A stretch of DNA of 64,000 nt from Hymenobacter cheonanensis (GCF_030581075.1 NZ_JAUQSW010000002.1:186001-250000); one strand, 5' to 3'; shown: positions 31,099-40,200, counted from the first letter of the stretch. A program made the numbers and translations. The notes: generated from the sequence alone by a model not told the origin.

Positions 31099-32886
31099 TT
31101 ATTCCTTGTTTGCTGCTAACTGCTCACTGCTAGCATATTGCATACGGTAGAGCTGGGCGTAATAGCCGCCGAGGCGCAGCAGCTCGTCGTGGGTGCCGGT
31201 TTCCTTGATTTCGCCGCGGTCGAGCACAATAATGCGGTCGGCCTTCTGGATGGTGCTGAGGCGGTGGGCGATAACAAGCGAGGTACGGCCTTCCATGAGC
31301 TTGTCGATGGCGTGCTGAATCATCTCCTCGGTTTCGGAATCGACCGACGAAGTGGCCTCGTCGAGCACAATCACCCGCGGTTCGTACACCAGGGCCCGCA
31401 CGAAGCTGATGAGCTGGCGCTGCCCCACCGAGAGCGTGGCGCCGCGCTCCATCACCGGGTAGTCGAGGCCGCCGGGCAGGCGCCCGATAAAGCGCTCGGC
31501 GCCCACCAGGGCGGCGGCTTCCCAGATTTTGGCGTCCTTTATCTCCTTGTTGCCCAGCGTAATGTTGTCGCGGATGGAGCCGGCAAAGAGAAACACGTCT
31601 TGCAGCACCACGCCAATCTGGCGGCGCAGCTGGCTCAGGTCATACTCGCGCAGGTCCTGGCCATCGACCCGGATGTGGCCCTGCTGAATGTCGTAGAAGC
31701 GGCTGAGCAGGTTGATAATACTCGTTTTGCCGGCGCCGGTGGCACCCACAAAGGCCACAGTCTGGCCGGGCTGCACGTGGAAGCTGATATTTTTCAGCAC
31801 CCACTCGGGCTCGTTGTAGGCAAACCATACCTTGTCGAACTCGACCTCGCCCTGCAGCTGGGGCACGGGCTGGGTGCCGGAGGTGGCTATCAGGTCCTCG
31901 TTGTCGAGCAGCTTGAGCAGGCGCTCGGTGCTCACGAGGCCTAGCTGGAGGGTATTGAAGCGGTCAGCAATCTGGCGGATAGGCCGGAAAAACAGCGCGT
32001 TATACATGATGAAGGCAATCAGCTCGCCCTTTGAGATAACGCCCGCTACCTGGCCCTGAGCGGCGTACCACACCAGGAGGCCCACGCCAATGGCCCCCAG
32101 CACCTCGGCCACCGGGAAATAGATGCTGTAGTAAAGCACCGACTTGATGTTAGCCTTGGTGTGCTCCTGGTTTATCGCCTCAAACTTGCGGTACTCACGC
32201 TCCTCGTTGTTGAAAATCTGCACCACGTTCATGCCCGTGAGGTGCTCCTGCACGAAGCTGTTGAGCTTGGCCACCGCATTGCGCACTTCCTGAAAGCTAC
32301 CTTTTACCTTCTCCTTAAACACGTAGGTGCTAAAGAGCAGCGGCGGGATAACTGAGAGGCTGATGAGGGCGAGCTGCCAGTTGGTCCAGAACATGAAAAT
32401 CATGAGGAAGACTATTTGCAGCAAGTCGCCCACCATCGCGGCCAGGCCCTCGCTGAAGACATCGGCCAGGGTTTCCACGTCCGAGATATTGCGCGTGACG
32501 AGCACCCCGATGGGCGTGCGGTCGAAGAAGCTGAGCTTGAGGCTGAGCAAATGACGATAGAGGTCGGCCCGGATATCGCGCACGATGTACTGGCCCAGCC
32601 AGCCACCGTAGTAGGTCTGGAGGTAGCTGACGAGCGTGTGCACCAGCAGCAGCCCAAGCAGCCACAGCGTGGAGCGGTTGAGGCCAGCCCAGTCGTTGTT
32701 AGTAATATCAACATCGACTATGCGCTGGATGAGGGCCGGGCGCACGGTGCCGAGCACGGCCGTGGCCACCGTGAGCACGATGAGGCCGATGAACGTGCCG
32801 CGATAGGGCTTCACGTAGGTGAGCAGGCGGCGCAGCACCTGCCAGTCGAATACCTGACCGGTTTTGGTAGCAGAGGTTGGGTCCAT
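31099..32886 (-). CDS. ABC exporter half-transporter, catalytic subunit (MdlB/TM288-like)
   Basis: A 595-residue fused permease-ATPase. Six membrane helices span about 20-320. The ATPase domain has Walker A GATGAGKTS, Q loop VLQDVFLFAGS, Walker B VIVLDEATSSVD with the catalytic Glu510, and H loop IAHRLST. The signature is LSVGQRQL rather than LSGGQ, as I recall for MdlB. This is the complement of the subunit at 24895-26691, which has LSGGQ but Asp in place of Glu; together they would give one active and one degenerate ATP site. The two genes are normally adjacent, whereas here they are 4.4 kb apart on opposite strands. Substrate is unknown. Confidence 0.88.
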   Translation of the reverse strand: MDPTSATKTGQVFDWQVLRRLLTYVKPYRGTFIGLIVLTVATAVLGTVRPALIQRIVDVDITNNDWAGLNRSTLWLLGLLLVHTLVSYLQTYYGGWLGQYIVRDIRADLYRHLLSLKLSFFDRTPIGVLVTRNISDVETLADVFSEGLAAMVGDLLQIVFLMIFMFWTNWQLALISLSVIPPLLFSTYVFKEKVKGSFQEVRNAVAKLNSFVQEHLTGMNVVQIFNNEEREYRKFEAINQEHTKANIKSVLYYSIYFPVAEVLGAIGVGLLVWYAAQGQVAGVISKGELIAFIMYNALFFRPIRQIADRFNTLQLGLVSTERLLKLLDNEDLIATSGTQPVPQLQGEVEFDKVWFAYNEPEWVLKNISFHVQPGQTVAFVGATGAGKTSIINLLSRFYDIQQGHIRVDGQDLREYDLSQLRRQIGVVLQDVFLFAGSIRDNITLGNKEIKDAKIWEAAALVGAERFIGRLPGGLDYPVMERGATLSVGQRQLISFVRALVYEPRVIVLDEATSSVDSETEEMIQHAIDKLMEGRTSLVIAHRLSTIQKADRIIVLDRGEIKETGTHDELLRLGGYYAQLYRMQYASSEQLAANKE

Positions 32887-33025
32887 ATAAGTAACGTGCT
32901 AACAAAGGTCGGCACGTTTCGTTGCCGGGCGCGCCGCTTCTTACCGCTTGCGCGTGTACTGTTTTATGCCTGATAAGGAACCTGGCAATAGCAAAACAGG
33001 CCTTTTTGTACTTAAAAAGCTGTCG

Positions 33026-33790
33026 CTAGCAACCTTCCTCCGGCGGCACAATACCGGGCGCGTACTCTACCTTACTCAAATACAGGCCCTTAGCCAGCGC
33101 GGCGCCGCTAGCCGCGATACGCTGCTGGCGGTGTAGCACCTGCTGGAATTCGAGCGGCGTGAGCTTGCCCCGGCCCACATCGAGCAGCGTACCCACCACC
33201 AGCCGCACCATGCCCCGCACAAAGCGGTTGGCCCGGATGCGAAACACGAGGCCGCCAGGCTCCTCGCGCCAACCCGCCTCGTAGAGATAGCACACATAGT
33301 GCGTTTCGGCCCCTTTGACCTTCGAAAAGGCCGTAAAATCGAACTGCCCCACGAGGTAGGCGGCGGCCTCGTTCATGGCCGCCACGTCGGGGCCACGGTC
33401 GAGGTACAGCGCCTGGTCGCGCCGAAACGGGTCGGGCCGCAGGCTCACGAAGTACTCGTAGGTGCGCGCTTCGGCCGAGAACCGGGCGTGGTCCTTGGGG
33501 CCCACCTCATGAATGCGGAACGCCTGCACATCGGGCGGCAGGGCGCGGTTTACGCGGTAGCGCAGCAGCTCGAAGGTCATGCCTTCGGGCAGCTCGGCTT
33601 CGAAATGGGCTACCTGGTGGCTGGCGTGCACGCCGGTATCGGTGCGGCCGCTGCCGAGCGTATGAACGGGCTGGCGCAGCACCTGGCTCAGAGCCTTGTC
33701 GAGCGTGGCCTGCACGGTGGGCACGCCAGGCTGCACCTGCCAGCCGCAGTAGGCCGTGCCGTCGTAGGCAAAATGAATGAAATAGCGCAT
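33026..33790 (-). CDS. truA: tRNA pseudouridine synthase A
   Basis: It converts uridines 38-40 of the tRNA anticodon arm to pseudouridine. The protein is 254 residues from MRYFIHFAYDGTAYCGWQVQ, the standard TruA start; an earlier in-frame start would add 11 residues and is rejected. The catalytic Asp51 sits in GSGRTDTGVHA, and RYRVNRALPPD, RTYEYFV and RANRFVRGMVRLVVGTLL are family motifs. A TACTTTTG box 8 bases before the ATG suggests a nearly leaderless transcript. Confidence 0.95.
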   Translation of the reverse strand: MRYFIHFAYDGTAYCGWQVQPGVPTVQATLDKALSQVLRQPVHTLGSGRTDTGVHASHQVAHFEAELPEGMTFELLRYRVNRALPPDVQAFRIHEVGPKDHARFSAEARTYEYFVSLRPDPFRRDQALYLDRGPDVAAMNEAAAYLVGQFDFTAFSKVKGAETHYVCYLYEAGWREEPGGLVFRIRANRFVRGMVRLVVGTLLDVGRGKLTPLEFQQVLHRQQRIAASGAALAKGLYLSKVEYAPGIVPPEEGC

Positions 33791-33798
33791 GAGTCCCC

Positions 33799-33806
33799 CA
33801 AAAGTA
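33799..33806 (-). promoter_or_regulatory. TACTTTTG -7 box of truA
   Basis: On the minus strand TACTTTTG matches TAnnTTTG and ends 8 bases before the truA ATG. The nearest upstream TTTTG is only 14 bases away, shorter than usual, so the -33 element is unclear. Confidence 0.4.
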
Positions 33807-34238
33807 CCGCCGCTGCCAGGCAAAAGCCCCGCATCCGCAGCCAGATGCGAATGCTTTTCCCTGCCTCAGAGAAGGGTTGGCAAAGCGCGTGAGGCCCCGG
33901 CAGGGCGCTACCAGGGCAGCGCAGCGGGTAAGGCGCGAGAAGGCGCAAGCGGCATGGGCCAGCGCCGGCCGGGCCAGGGGCTCGCTGCTATCGCGCACGG
34001 CAGCAATGCGGGCCAGGGACGTCGGCGGGCCTATACCCGGGCTGAACTGCCTGGCCCCAGGCAGAGCCAACTCTCACCCAGCTCAAGCGCAGTGGTTCAG
34101 ATAGAATATACTTCGCCACCTGGGCTGCTCGCCCGTAGCTTAGCCAGCTTGCTTTGTCCGTTAGCTTTTAGGCAGTGGCCTCGTCAATACACGCGCGCAG
34201 CCAGCCATTTAGCAGGCAGATACTTACCCTGGCGCAGC
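33807..34238. other. Intergenic stretch of about 430 bases without a convincing gene
   Basis: This lies between truA and the atpG terminator. Both strands have open frames (for example minus 33507-34070), but their products are Ala/Arg/Cys-rich, match no family I know, and overlap truA in another frame, as expected by chance in GC-rich DNA. I see no RNA gene or clear repeat. Confidence 0.4.
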
Positions 34239-34274
34239 AAAAAGCGCCGGAACCCTTATGGGCGCCGGCGCTTT
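34239..34274 (-). terminator. Terminator of the ATP synthase operon
   Basis: Perfect 10-base arms (34241-34250 and 34265-34274) with a second inner pairing (CCC/GGG) lie 22 bases past the atpG stop. On the minus strand they are followed by TTTTTGC. Confidence 0.8.
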
Positions 34275-34295
34275 CACACTCGTAGTCTTTATGTT

Positions 34296-35198
34296 TTAGC
34301 GGCTGGCCGCCAGGGCCTCGGCCCCGCCCACGATTTCGAGGATTTCGGTCGTGATGGCCGCCTGGCGCGTCCGGTTGTAAGTCAGCTTCAGCGACTTCAG
34401 CAACTCGCCGGCGTTGTCGGTGGCTTTGTCCATCGCCGTCATGCGGGCGCCGTGCTCCGAGGCATTGCTTTCCAAAACAGCTTTGTAGAGCTGGATTTTC
34501 AGGCTCTGCGGAATCAGGGTTTGGATAATCTCCTCCTTGCTCGGCTCAAAAATGTAGTCGATGCTATTGTCGGGCGCGTTGGCGCTAGGGGTACCCGCGG
34601 GCACTTCGGTAGGCACCAGCGGCAGCAGCTGCTCAGTCTGAATAAACTGGGTGGCCACGTTCTTAAACTCGTTGTACACCATCACTACCTGGTCGTAGCT
34701 GCCGTCGGCAAAGCCGCGCATGGCCTCCTCAGCTGCCACGCGCACCGTGTCAAACGAGAGCTTGGCAAACACGTGTGTGTAGTCGCCCACGCGCTTGTAG
34801 CTGCGCCGGCCGTAGTAGTCGTGCGCCTTCTTGCCAATGGCCATGACGGAAATATTGCTCGCGGGCAGGCTAGCGTAGCGCTCCGCAATAAGCGCATTCA
34901 CGCCCTTAAACACGTTGGCGTTGAACGCCCCGGCTAGCCCCCGGTCGGAGGTAATGGCAATAATGAGCACGCGGCGCACCTCGCGCACCTGGCCGTACTC
35001 GCTCACTACTTCGTCGGTAGTAGTGCGGGTCAGGTTAGCCAAAATGCTGGTGAGGCGCTGCGCGTAGGGGCGCATGCGGGTGATATTATCCTGGGCCCGG
35101 CGCAGCTTGGCCGCCGCCACCATTTTCATGGCTTTGGTAATCTGCTGCGTGCTCGAAACCGATTGGATACGCGAGCGAACTTCTTTTAGAGAGGCCAT
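34296..35198 (-). CDS. atpG: ATP synthase F1 gamma subunit
   Basis: The rotor shaft of F1, which couples proton flow through Fo to ATP synthesis. The 300 residues start MASLKEVRSRIQSVSSTQQITKAMKMVAAAKLRR (in parts: MASLKEVRSRIQSVSSTQQ and ITKAMKMVAAAKL), the conserved N-terminal coiled coil, with the ITSDRGLAGAFN central motif and the C-terminal TYNRTRQAAITTEILEIVGG helix. It is the last gene of the atp cluster and is separated from atpA by inverted repeat E. A strong terminator follows. Confidence 0.97.
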   Translation of the reverse strand: MASLKEVRSRIQSVSSTQQITKAMKMVAAAKLRRAQDNITRMRPYAQRLTSILANLTRTTTDEVVSEYGQVREVRRVLIIAITSDRGLAGAFNANVFKGVNALIAERYASLPASNISVMAIGKKAHDYYGRRSYKRVGDYTHVFAKLSFDTVRVAAEEAMRGFADGSYDQVVMVYNEFKNVATQFIQTEQLLPLVPTEVPAGTPSANAPDNSIDYIFEPSKEEIIQTLIPQSLKIQLYKAVLESNASEHGARMTAMDKATDNAGELLKSLKLTYNRTRQAAITTEILEIVGGAEALAASR

Positions 35199-35220
35199 AT
35201 AATCATTAAGGAATTAAAAA

Positions 35221-35317
35221 CCGTCTGTCATTGCGCGGAGGAACGACGAAGCAATCACATCAAAACGAGTTGTTCGGGTGCGATTGCTTCGTCGTTCCTC
35301 CTCGCAATGACAGACGG
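35221..35317. repeat. Long inverted repeat E (36-bp arms) between atpA and atpG
   Basis: Arms 35221-35256 and 35282-35317 are complementary over 36 bases with one mismatch around a 25-base spacer. The arm holds TGTCATTGCG and CGAAGCAATC as in repeat B. It fills the gap between the atpA stop and the atpG start, inside the operon. Confidence 0.93.
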
Positions 35318-35327
35318 CCTTAACTTT

Positions 35328-36911
35328 TTACTTCGCGGCGTAGTTGGCGGCGACATCCTTAGCCGTCTGGCGCAGGGCGCCGGTCACGGCGTCGTCCAGC
35401 TTGCCAGCTTTCAGGGCCTTGAGGGCTTCGGGATGGCGGGCGTTCAGCGTCTGCGTGAACTCCTTCTCAAACTCGCGCACGCGGTTAACGGGCACGGTGT
35501 CGAGCAGGCCGTTGGTAGCGGCGTAGATGATGGCCACCTGGTCCTCCACCTTTACGGGCGAGAACTGAGGCTGCTTCAGAATCTCCAGGTTGCGACGGCC
35601 ACGCTCAATGGTGAGCTTAGTTGAGGCATCGAGGTCCGAGCCGAATTTGGCGAAGGCTTCCAGCTCGCGGAACTGGGCCTGGTCGAGCTTCAGCGTACCG
35701 GCCACCTTCTTCATGCTCTTAATCTGGGCGTTACCGCCCACGCGGCTTACCGAGATACCCACGTTGATAGCGGGACGCACGCCGGAGTTGAAGAGGTTGG
35801 TTTCGAGGAAAATCTGGCCGTCCGTAATCGAAATCACGTTGGTCGGAATGTAGGCCGATACGTCGCCGGCCTGCGTCTCGATGAGGGGCAAAGCCGTGAG
35901 CGAACCACCACCTTTTACTAGGGGGCGAATGCTTTCGGGCAGGTCGTTCATGTTGCGCGCAATCTCGTCCGAAGCGTTGATTTTAGCGGCGCGCTCCAAG
36001 AGGCGGCTGTGCAGGTAGAATACGTCGCCGGGATAAGCCTCGCGGCCGGGAGGACGACGCAGCAGCAGCGATACCTCGCGGTAAGCTACAGCCTGCTTCG
36101 ACAAGTCATCATATACCACGAGGGCCGGGCGGCCCGTATCGCGGAAGTACTCGCCGATGGCGGCACCCGTGAAGGGCGCGTAGAACTGCATCGGCGCGGG
36201 GTCCGAGGCCGAGGCTGATACTACTACCGTGTAGTCCATGGCACCGCCCTTGGTGAGGGCCTGTACTACCTGCGCTACCGTCGAAGCCTTCTGGCCGATG
36301 GCGACGTAGATGCAGAATACGGGCTGGCCGGCCTCAAAAAACTCGCGCTGGTTAAGGATAGCGTCGAGCGCTACGGTCGACTTGCCGGTCTGGCGGTCGC
36401 CGATAATCAGCTCGCGCTGGCCACGACCAATCGGAATCATGGCGTCGATAGCCTTGATGCCGGTTTGCAGGGGCTCGGTTACCGGCTGGCGGAAAATTAC
36501 GCCCGGCGCCTTGCGCTCAAGCGGCATCTCGTAGGTCTGGCCCTGGATAGGGCCGCGGCCGTCGATGGGCTGGCCCAGCGTGTTTACCACGCGGCCCACG
36601 ATTCCCTCACCCACTTGGATAGCGGCGATTTTGTTGGTGCGGCGCACGGTGGCACCTTCCTTAATGTCGCCGTATTCGCCGAGCATTACGGCACCCACGT
36701 TATCTTCTTCGAGGTTGAGCACCAGCGCTTGCAGGCCGTTCTCAAACTCAATCAGCTCGCCCGACTGGGCATTGGAGAGGCCGTAGATACGGGCCACGCC
36801 ATCGCCAACCTGGAGCACGGTGCCGACTTCTTCCAGCTCGGCAGCCGATTTGAAATTGGACAGCTGCTGCCGCAGGATGGCGGATACTTCGTCCGGGCGT
36901 ACTTCAGCCAT
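35328..36911 (-). CDS. atpA: ATP synthase F1 alpha subunit
   Basis: The non-catalytic nucleotide-binding subunit of F1, present in three copies. The 527 residues include the N-terminal beta barrel ([20 protein letters not shown]), the P loop GDRQTGKST, the YVAIGQKAS strand and the [20 protein letters not shown] signature that contains the usual alpha motif. Length and start are standard. It lies 7 bases downstream of atpH and upstream of repeat E and atpG. Confidence 0.97.
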   Translation of the reverse strand: MAEVRPDEVSAILRQQLSNFKSAAELEEVGTVLQVGDGVARIYGLSNAQSGELIEFENGLQALVLNLEEDNVGAVMLGEYGDIKEGATVRRTNKIAAIQVGEGIVGRVVNTLGQPIDGRGPIQGQTYEMPLERKAPGVIFRQPVTEPLQTGIKAIDAMIPIGRGQRELIIGDRQTGKSTVALDAILNQREFFEAGQPVFCIYVAIGQKASTVAQVVQALTKGGAMDYTVVVSASASDPAPMQFYAPFTGAAIGEYFRDTGRPALVVYDDLSKQAVAYREVSLLLRRPPGREAYPGDVFYLHSRLLERAAKINASDEIARNMNDLPESIRPLVKGGGSLTALPLIETQAGDVSAYIPTNVISITDGQIFLETNLFNSGVRPAINVGISVSRVGGNAQIKSMKKVAGTLKLDQAQFRELEAFAKFGSDLDASTKLTIERGRRNLEILKQPQFSPVKVEDQVAIIYAATNGLLDTVPVNRVREFEKEFTQTLNARHPEALKALKAGKLDDAVTGALRQTAKDVAANYAAK

Positions 36912-36918
36912 TGGAATA

Positions 36919-37482
36919 TTAGTTTAAGCTAGGGGTATAAGTAGTGTCGGTGAGGGAAGTGCGCAGGCGGCGCAGGTTGCCTTTCACCGAGTCGTCAATC
37001 TGCCGGTCGCCCACGCGCAGCACAAAGCCGCCAATGAGCGACGCATCGATTTTTTCGGTGAGCGACACGTCCTGAAGGCCCGTCTGCTGCTTCACCATCT
37101 TCTCGATTTCGGCGCGGGTGGCCGGCGTGAGCGGCGTGGCCGAGGTCACCTCAGCTACCTGCACGCCCATCAGGGCATTGTACTGCGTCAGAAAAGCATC
37201 ACCGATGTGCTCCAGCGCGTCCTCACGGTTTTTGCTGGTTAGAATCTGAAAAAAACGCATCAGCATGTCCGACACCTTGCCCCCGAAGATGGCGGTGAGG
37301 ATGCTAAGCTTTTTGTCGTGCTTCACAATCGGGTTGCGCAGCAGCAAGCGCAGGTCGCGGCTGCCGGCCATGGTAGTGGCCAGCAGGTCCATGTCCTGCT
37401 TCAGCGTCGCCAGCGTGCCCTGCTCCTGCGCGAGGTCCAGCAAGGACTTGGCATAGCGGGCGGCTACTTGTTGGTCGGCCAT
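36919..37482 (-). CDS. atpH: ATP synthase F1 delta subunit
   Basis: The stator subunit that links F1 to the b subunit. Read from [20 protein letters not shown] at 37482 it has 187 residues, the usual length and start for the family; ATGs at 37500 and 37527 are possible alternatives. The helical N-terminal domain ([20 protein letters not shown]) and the C-terminal [20 protein letters not shown] motif are clear. It lies between atpF and atpA. Confidence 0.93.
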   Translation of the reverse strand: MADQQVAARYAKSLLDLAQEQGTLATLKQDMDLLATTMAGSRDLRLLLRNPIVKHDKKLSILTAIFGGKVSDMLMRFFQILTSKNREDALEHIGDAFLTQYNALMGVQVAEVTSATPLTPATRAEIEKMVKQQTGLQDVSLTEKIDASLIGGFVLRVGDRQIDDSVKGNLRRLRTSLTDTTYTPSLN

Positions 37483-37558
37483 TGTTGGGGTAGCTGCCAT
37501 TCCTGAACTGCTAGCCCCTGATTTCACTCAGAGGGACCAGCAGTTCAGAAATAAGGCC

Positions 37559-38053
37559 TTAGTTAAGTTTAACGTCTTTCAGGTAGTCGTCTACCAGCTT
37601 CTGCTGGGCGGCAGGGTCGGCTAGCTCGCGGCGCAGTACGCGCTCGGCAATGTCCACGCTCAGCTGGGCAGCAGTGTTTTTCACCTCGGCCAGGGCCTGG
37701 TTCTTCTCCTGCTGAATAGCTTCGCGGGCTTGCTGCGAAATGCGGTTGGCTTCTTCGGTGGCCGTGGTTTTGGCCTGCTCAACGAGGCGGTTAGCAATAG
37801 CCTGTCCCTCCTTCAGCATTTGGTCGCGCTCGTGGCGGGCGTCAGCCAGCAGCTTTTCGTTGCCGGCTTTCAGGCTTTGCATTTCCAGCTTAGCCTGCTC
37901 CGCCATTTTCAGCGCCTGGTCGATGCTGTCCTCGCGCTCTTTGAGCGAGCCCAGGATGGGCTTCCAAGCGAACTTGGCCAGCAGCAAGAATAGGAGAAGG
38001 AAAATCAGGGTTTGCCAGAAAAGCAAACCAAACTCGGGAGTGATAAGATTCAT
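37559..38053 (-). CDS. atpF: ATP synthase Fo b subunit
   Basis: The peripheral stalk of the ATP synthase. The 164 residues begin MNLITPEFGLLFWQTLIFLL, with one membrane helix (about 9-27) and then LAKFAWKPILGSLKEREDSI, the typical b-subunit junction, followed by a long charged coiled coil. An upstream in-frame extension is rejected. The gap to atpE (38054-38244, 190 bases) is unusually long for the operon and GC-rich, holding only weak hairpins. Confidence 0.95.
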   Translation of the reverse strand: MNLITPEFGLLFWQTLIFLLLFLLLAKFAWKPILGSLKEREDSIDQALKMAEQAKLEMQSLKAGNEKLLADARHERDQMLKEGQAIANRLVEQAKTTATEEANRISQQAREAIQQEKNQALAEVKNTAAQLSVDIAERVLRRELADPAAQQKLVDDYLKDVKLN

Positions 38054-38244
38054 AGGGGCGGCAATTATCGGAGTGGCAGCGCCGCAGCCAGGCGGCACCG
38101 ATAAACATTCGGCAGCAGCGGGTAAGTTGCCAAAGCGCTTGTTTAGTTGGCTTTGCTGCCAACCCCCAGGCTTTAGCCGAACGAAAACCCGGCACGACCG
38201 GCCCCCGGGGAGGGAGCCGGCCGGCCGGGCTTAAACCGACGCGA

Positions 38245-38505
38245 CTACTGCAATTTCAGGGCAATGAGCAGGCAGACTACGATGGCGAACAGCGTAGCAC
38301 CTTCCAGCAGAGCGGCCACGATGAGCATGGCAGTCTGGATTTTGCCCGAAGCCTCCGGCTGACGGCCGATGGCTTCCATAGCGCTACCGCCGATGCGGCC
38401 AATGCCCAGGCCAGCGCCCAGGATAGCCAGACCAGCGCCGATGCCGGCACCCATTACAGCCAGACCAACCGAATTAACAACTTGCAGCAACAACGAAAGA
38501 AGCAT
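38245..38505 (-). CDS. atpE: ATP synthase Fo c subunit
   Basis: The proton-carrying ring subunit. Its 86 residues form two membrane helices with the Ala/Gly-rich GAGIGAGLAILGAGLGIGRI (first helix), the polar loop GRQPEA, and the proton-binding Glu68 in ALLEGATLFAIV (second helix). The residues around Glu68 do not show the Q/E-S-T pattern of sodium-type rings, so protons are the likely coupling ion. It lies between atpB and atpF. Confidence 0.95.
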   Translation of the reverse strand: MLLSLLLQVVNSVGLAVMGAGIGAGLAILGAGLGIGRIGGSAMEAIGRQPEASGKIQTAMLIVAALLEGATLFAIVVCLLIALKLQ

Positions 38506-38583
38506 GGTAAAAATGAAATGTGTGTAGGGAAAAAACTTGGGGAAATACGACCCGGCGGCCAGTATGGCCGCCCGGCTAGGGGG

Positions 38584-39672
38584 TTAGTGGGCAGTTACGT
38601 CGGGGCGGCCGAGGTTGGCAAAGTTGGAGCCACCAGCGCGCTCTTCAGCAGTGCCGAAGTCCTCGCCGCCGTGGGCCTCATCGTGGTGATGCTCCTCTAC
38701 TGCGCTGCCGATGTACATGGCCGTGAGCAGCGTGAAGATATATGCCTGCAACACCGACACCAACAGCTCCAGCATACTGATAAACAAGCCGAAAGGCACC
38801 GAGAGAAAACCAGTGGCCGCCGAGCGGAAGATAAAGATGAGGCTGATAAAGCTCAGAATGATGATGTGGCCGGCCGTAATGTTGGCAAACAGACGAATCA
38901 TCAGTGAGAAGGGCTTCACAATCACACCTACCAGTTCGACCGGCACCATGATGATGTAAAGCGGCCACGGCACACCGGGAGGCGCGAAAATGTGACCCCA
39001 GTAGTTTTTGTTGGCGCTGAACAGGGTGATAATCAGCGTGAGTATCGCCAGGGCCGCCGTTACGGCGATGTTGCCGGTGAGGTTGGCAGCACCGGGCGTG
39101 AGACCCAGCAGGTTGTTGAACCAGATGAAGAAGAACACCGTGAGCAGGTACGGCATGTAGCGCTCGTACTTGGGCCCGATGCTTTTTTTGGCTACCTCGT
39201 CGCGAATGAACACGACAAACGGCTCCAGCGCGTTTTGCAAGCCCGAGGGCGCCTGGCCGGCGCGGCGGCGGTATGACTTGGCTACGGAGGCAAAAACGAT
39301 GAGTAGCACAATGCTGCTCATGGCAAGGGCGGCCACGTTTTTGGTGATGGAGAAGTCGTAGACTTTGCTGCCATCGGTGGTGACGAGCTTTTCTTCTTCG
39401 AGCTTGAAATTGCCGTAGGTTTCGCCCTCGGCTATCTTTTCGGAAGAGAATATGGATAGTCCTTTGCCGGGCTGGTAGGCGATGATGGGCAGGTAGGTAA
39501 CGAAGTTGCCGTTATCGGTGCTGAACCAGTGCCACTCGTGCGAGTCGGCCACGTGGTGCAAAATAACTTCGCCAGGGTTGAAGGCCCCCCCTTTTTCACC
39601 CGTTTTAGTGGGTTCGGCGCCAAAGCCGACGAACGTGCACAGGCAAAGTAAGAGGGTGAGTAAACGCTTCAT
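38584..39672 (-). CDS. atpB: ATP synthase Fo a subunit (extended)
   Basis: The proton-channel subunit, 362 residues. An N-terminal signal-like segment (MKRLLTLLLCLCTFVGFGAE) and a periplasmic domain of about 110 residues precede the membrane part, an extension I know from Bacteroidota AtpB. The essential Arg is in FSLMIRLFANITAGHI, with further helices LYIIMVPVELVGVIVKP and VLQAYIFTLLTAMYIGSAVE. The C-terminal tail after the last helix is His/Glu/Asp-rich (EEHHHDEAHGGED) and about 40 residues long. Confidence 0.96.
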   Translation of the reverse strand: MKRLLTLLLCLCTFVGFGAEPTKTGEKGGAFNPGEVILHHVADSHEWHWFSTDNGNFVTYLPIIAYQPGKGLSIFSSEKIAEGETYGNFKLEEEKLVTTDGSKVYDFSITKNVAALAMSSIVLLIVFASVAKSYRRRAGQAPSGLQNALEPFVVFIRDEVAKKSIGPKYERYMPYLLTVFFFIWFNNLLGLTPGAANLTGNIAVTAALAILTLIITLFSANKNYWGHIFAPPGVPWPLYIIMVPVELVGVIVKPFSLMIRLFANITAGHIIILSFISLIFIFRSAATGFLSVPFGLFISMLELLVSVLQAYIFTLLTAMYIGSAVEEHHHDEAHGGEDFGTAEERAGGSNFANLGRPDVTAH

Positions 39673-39705
39673 TCAATAGTAGTTAAAAACCAAGTCCGGG
39701 GTAAA

Positions 39706-40119
39706 TTATTCTGCTTTTGGGACTTGCTTCGCTGAAAACGGGCGCAAGTTACTAAAAATAGCCCATATTTCAAAGCCGGCACACAAGAAGTAGCCTATAA
39801 AGAAGGCTCCGAGAAAGGTGAGCAAGCCGTGGCTATCGTGAATATTACCAATAAAAAAGTAGGCGAGAATAATCCCGATTCCGATGAGTAGCCGCACGCC
39901 AACCCCGCCGAAATAGGCAACTAAAAAGTTGTTGGGCGAGCTGCGAACGACGCTTGCCGTAAGCCAGTAGGCTAGCAGGGTAAGCACGAGCAAAGCCCCC
40001 ACCACATAGGGCGCCAGCGGGTGCACCACGGCCGGCCCAAAGGCCGCCCGCAAGCCGAAAAGGACGGCTAGCAGGCTCAGCGCAAAGGCGGCAAACTGGG
40101 TGAAAAAGCGAGCGTTCAT
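39706..40119 (-). CDS. AtpI-like membrane protein heading the atp operon
   Basis: A 137-residue protein starting MNARFFTQFAAFALSLLAVL at 40119. Four hydrophobic helices are visible (AFALSLLAVLFGLRA, VVGALLVLTLLAYWLTA, VGVRLLIGIGIILAYFFIG, LLTFLGAFFIGYFL), ending in a polar KQVPKAE tail. A small four-helix membrane protein directly upstream of atpB is typical of AtpI, an assembly or Mg2+-related factor of the ATP synthase, although the sequence itself is divergent. It is 33 bases upstream of atpB. Confidence 0.75.
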   Translation of the reverse strand: MNARFFTQFAAFALSLLAVLFGLRAAFGPAVVHPLAPYVVGALLVLTLLAYWLTASVVRSSPNNFLVAYFGGVGVRLLIGIGIILAYFFIGNIHDSHGLLTFLGAFFIGYFLCAGFEIWAIFSNLRPFSAKQVPKAE

Positions 40120-40143
40120 GGGTGGCAGACCGAAACCGGGGCG

Positions 40144-40151
40144 CAAAGGTC
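40144..40151 (-). promoter_or_regulatory. Possible -7 box of the atp operon
   Basis: GACCTTTG on the minus strand lies 25 bases before the atpI-like ATG and resembles TAnnTTTG. The nearest TTTTG is 14 bases further upstream, shorter than usual. Confidence 0.3.
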
Positions 40152-40166
40152 GGCACAGAAGTGCGC

Positions 40167-40200
40167 AAAAGCCCCGCCGGCCGGGGCCAACGGGGCTTTA
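40167..40200 (-). terminator. Terminator of the SusCD locus
   Basis: Arms AAAAGCCCCG (40167-40176) and CGGGGCTTT (40191-40199), with an inner CCGGCCGG pairing, lie 34 bases past the lipoprotein gene stop and are followed on the minus strand by TTTTGC. Confidence 0.75.

Noticed and set aside
33789..34937. A 382-residue plus-strand frame covering the truA-atpG gap
   Set aside because: Most of it lies antisense to atpG, and the part in the gap has no recognisable protein character.
35198..40146. Absence of atpD and atpC from the atp cluster read as a deletion
   Set aside because: In Bacteroidota the beta and epsilon genes are commonly encoded at a separate locus, so this is normal.
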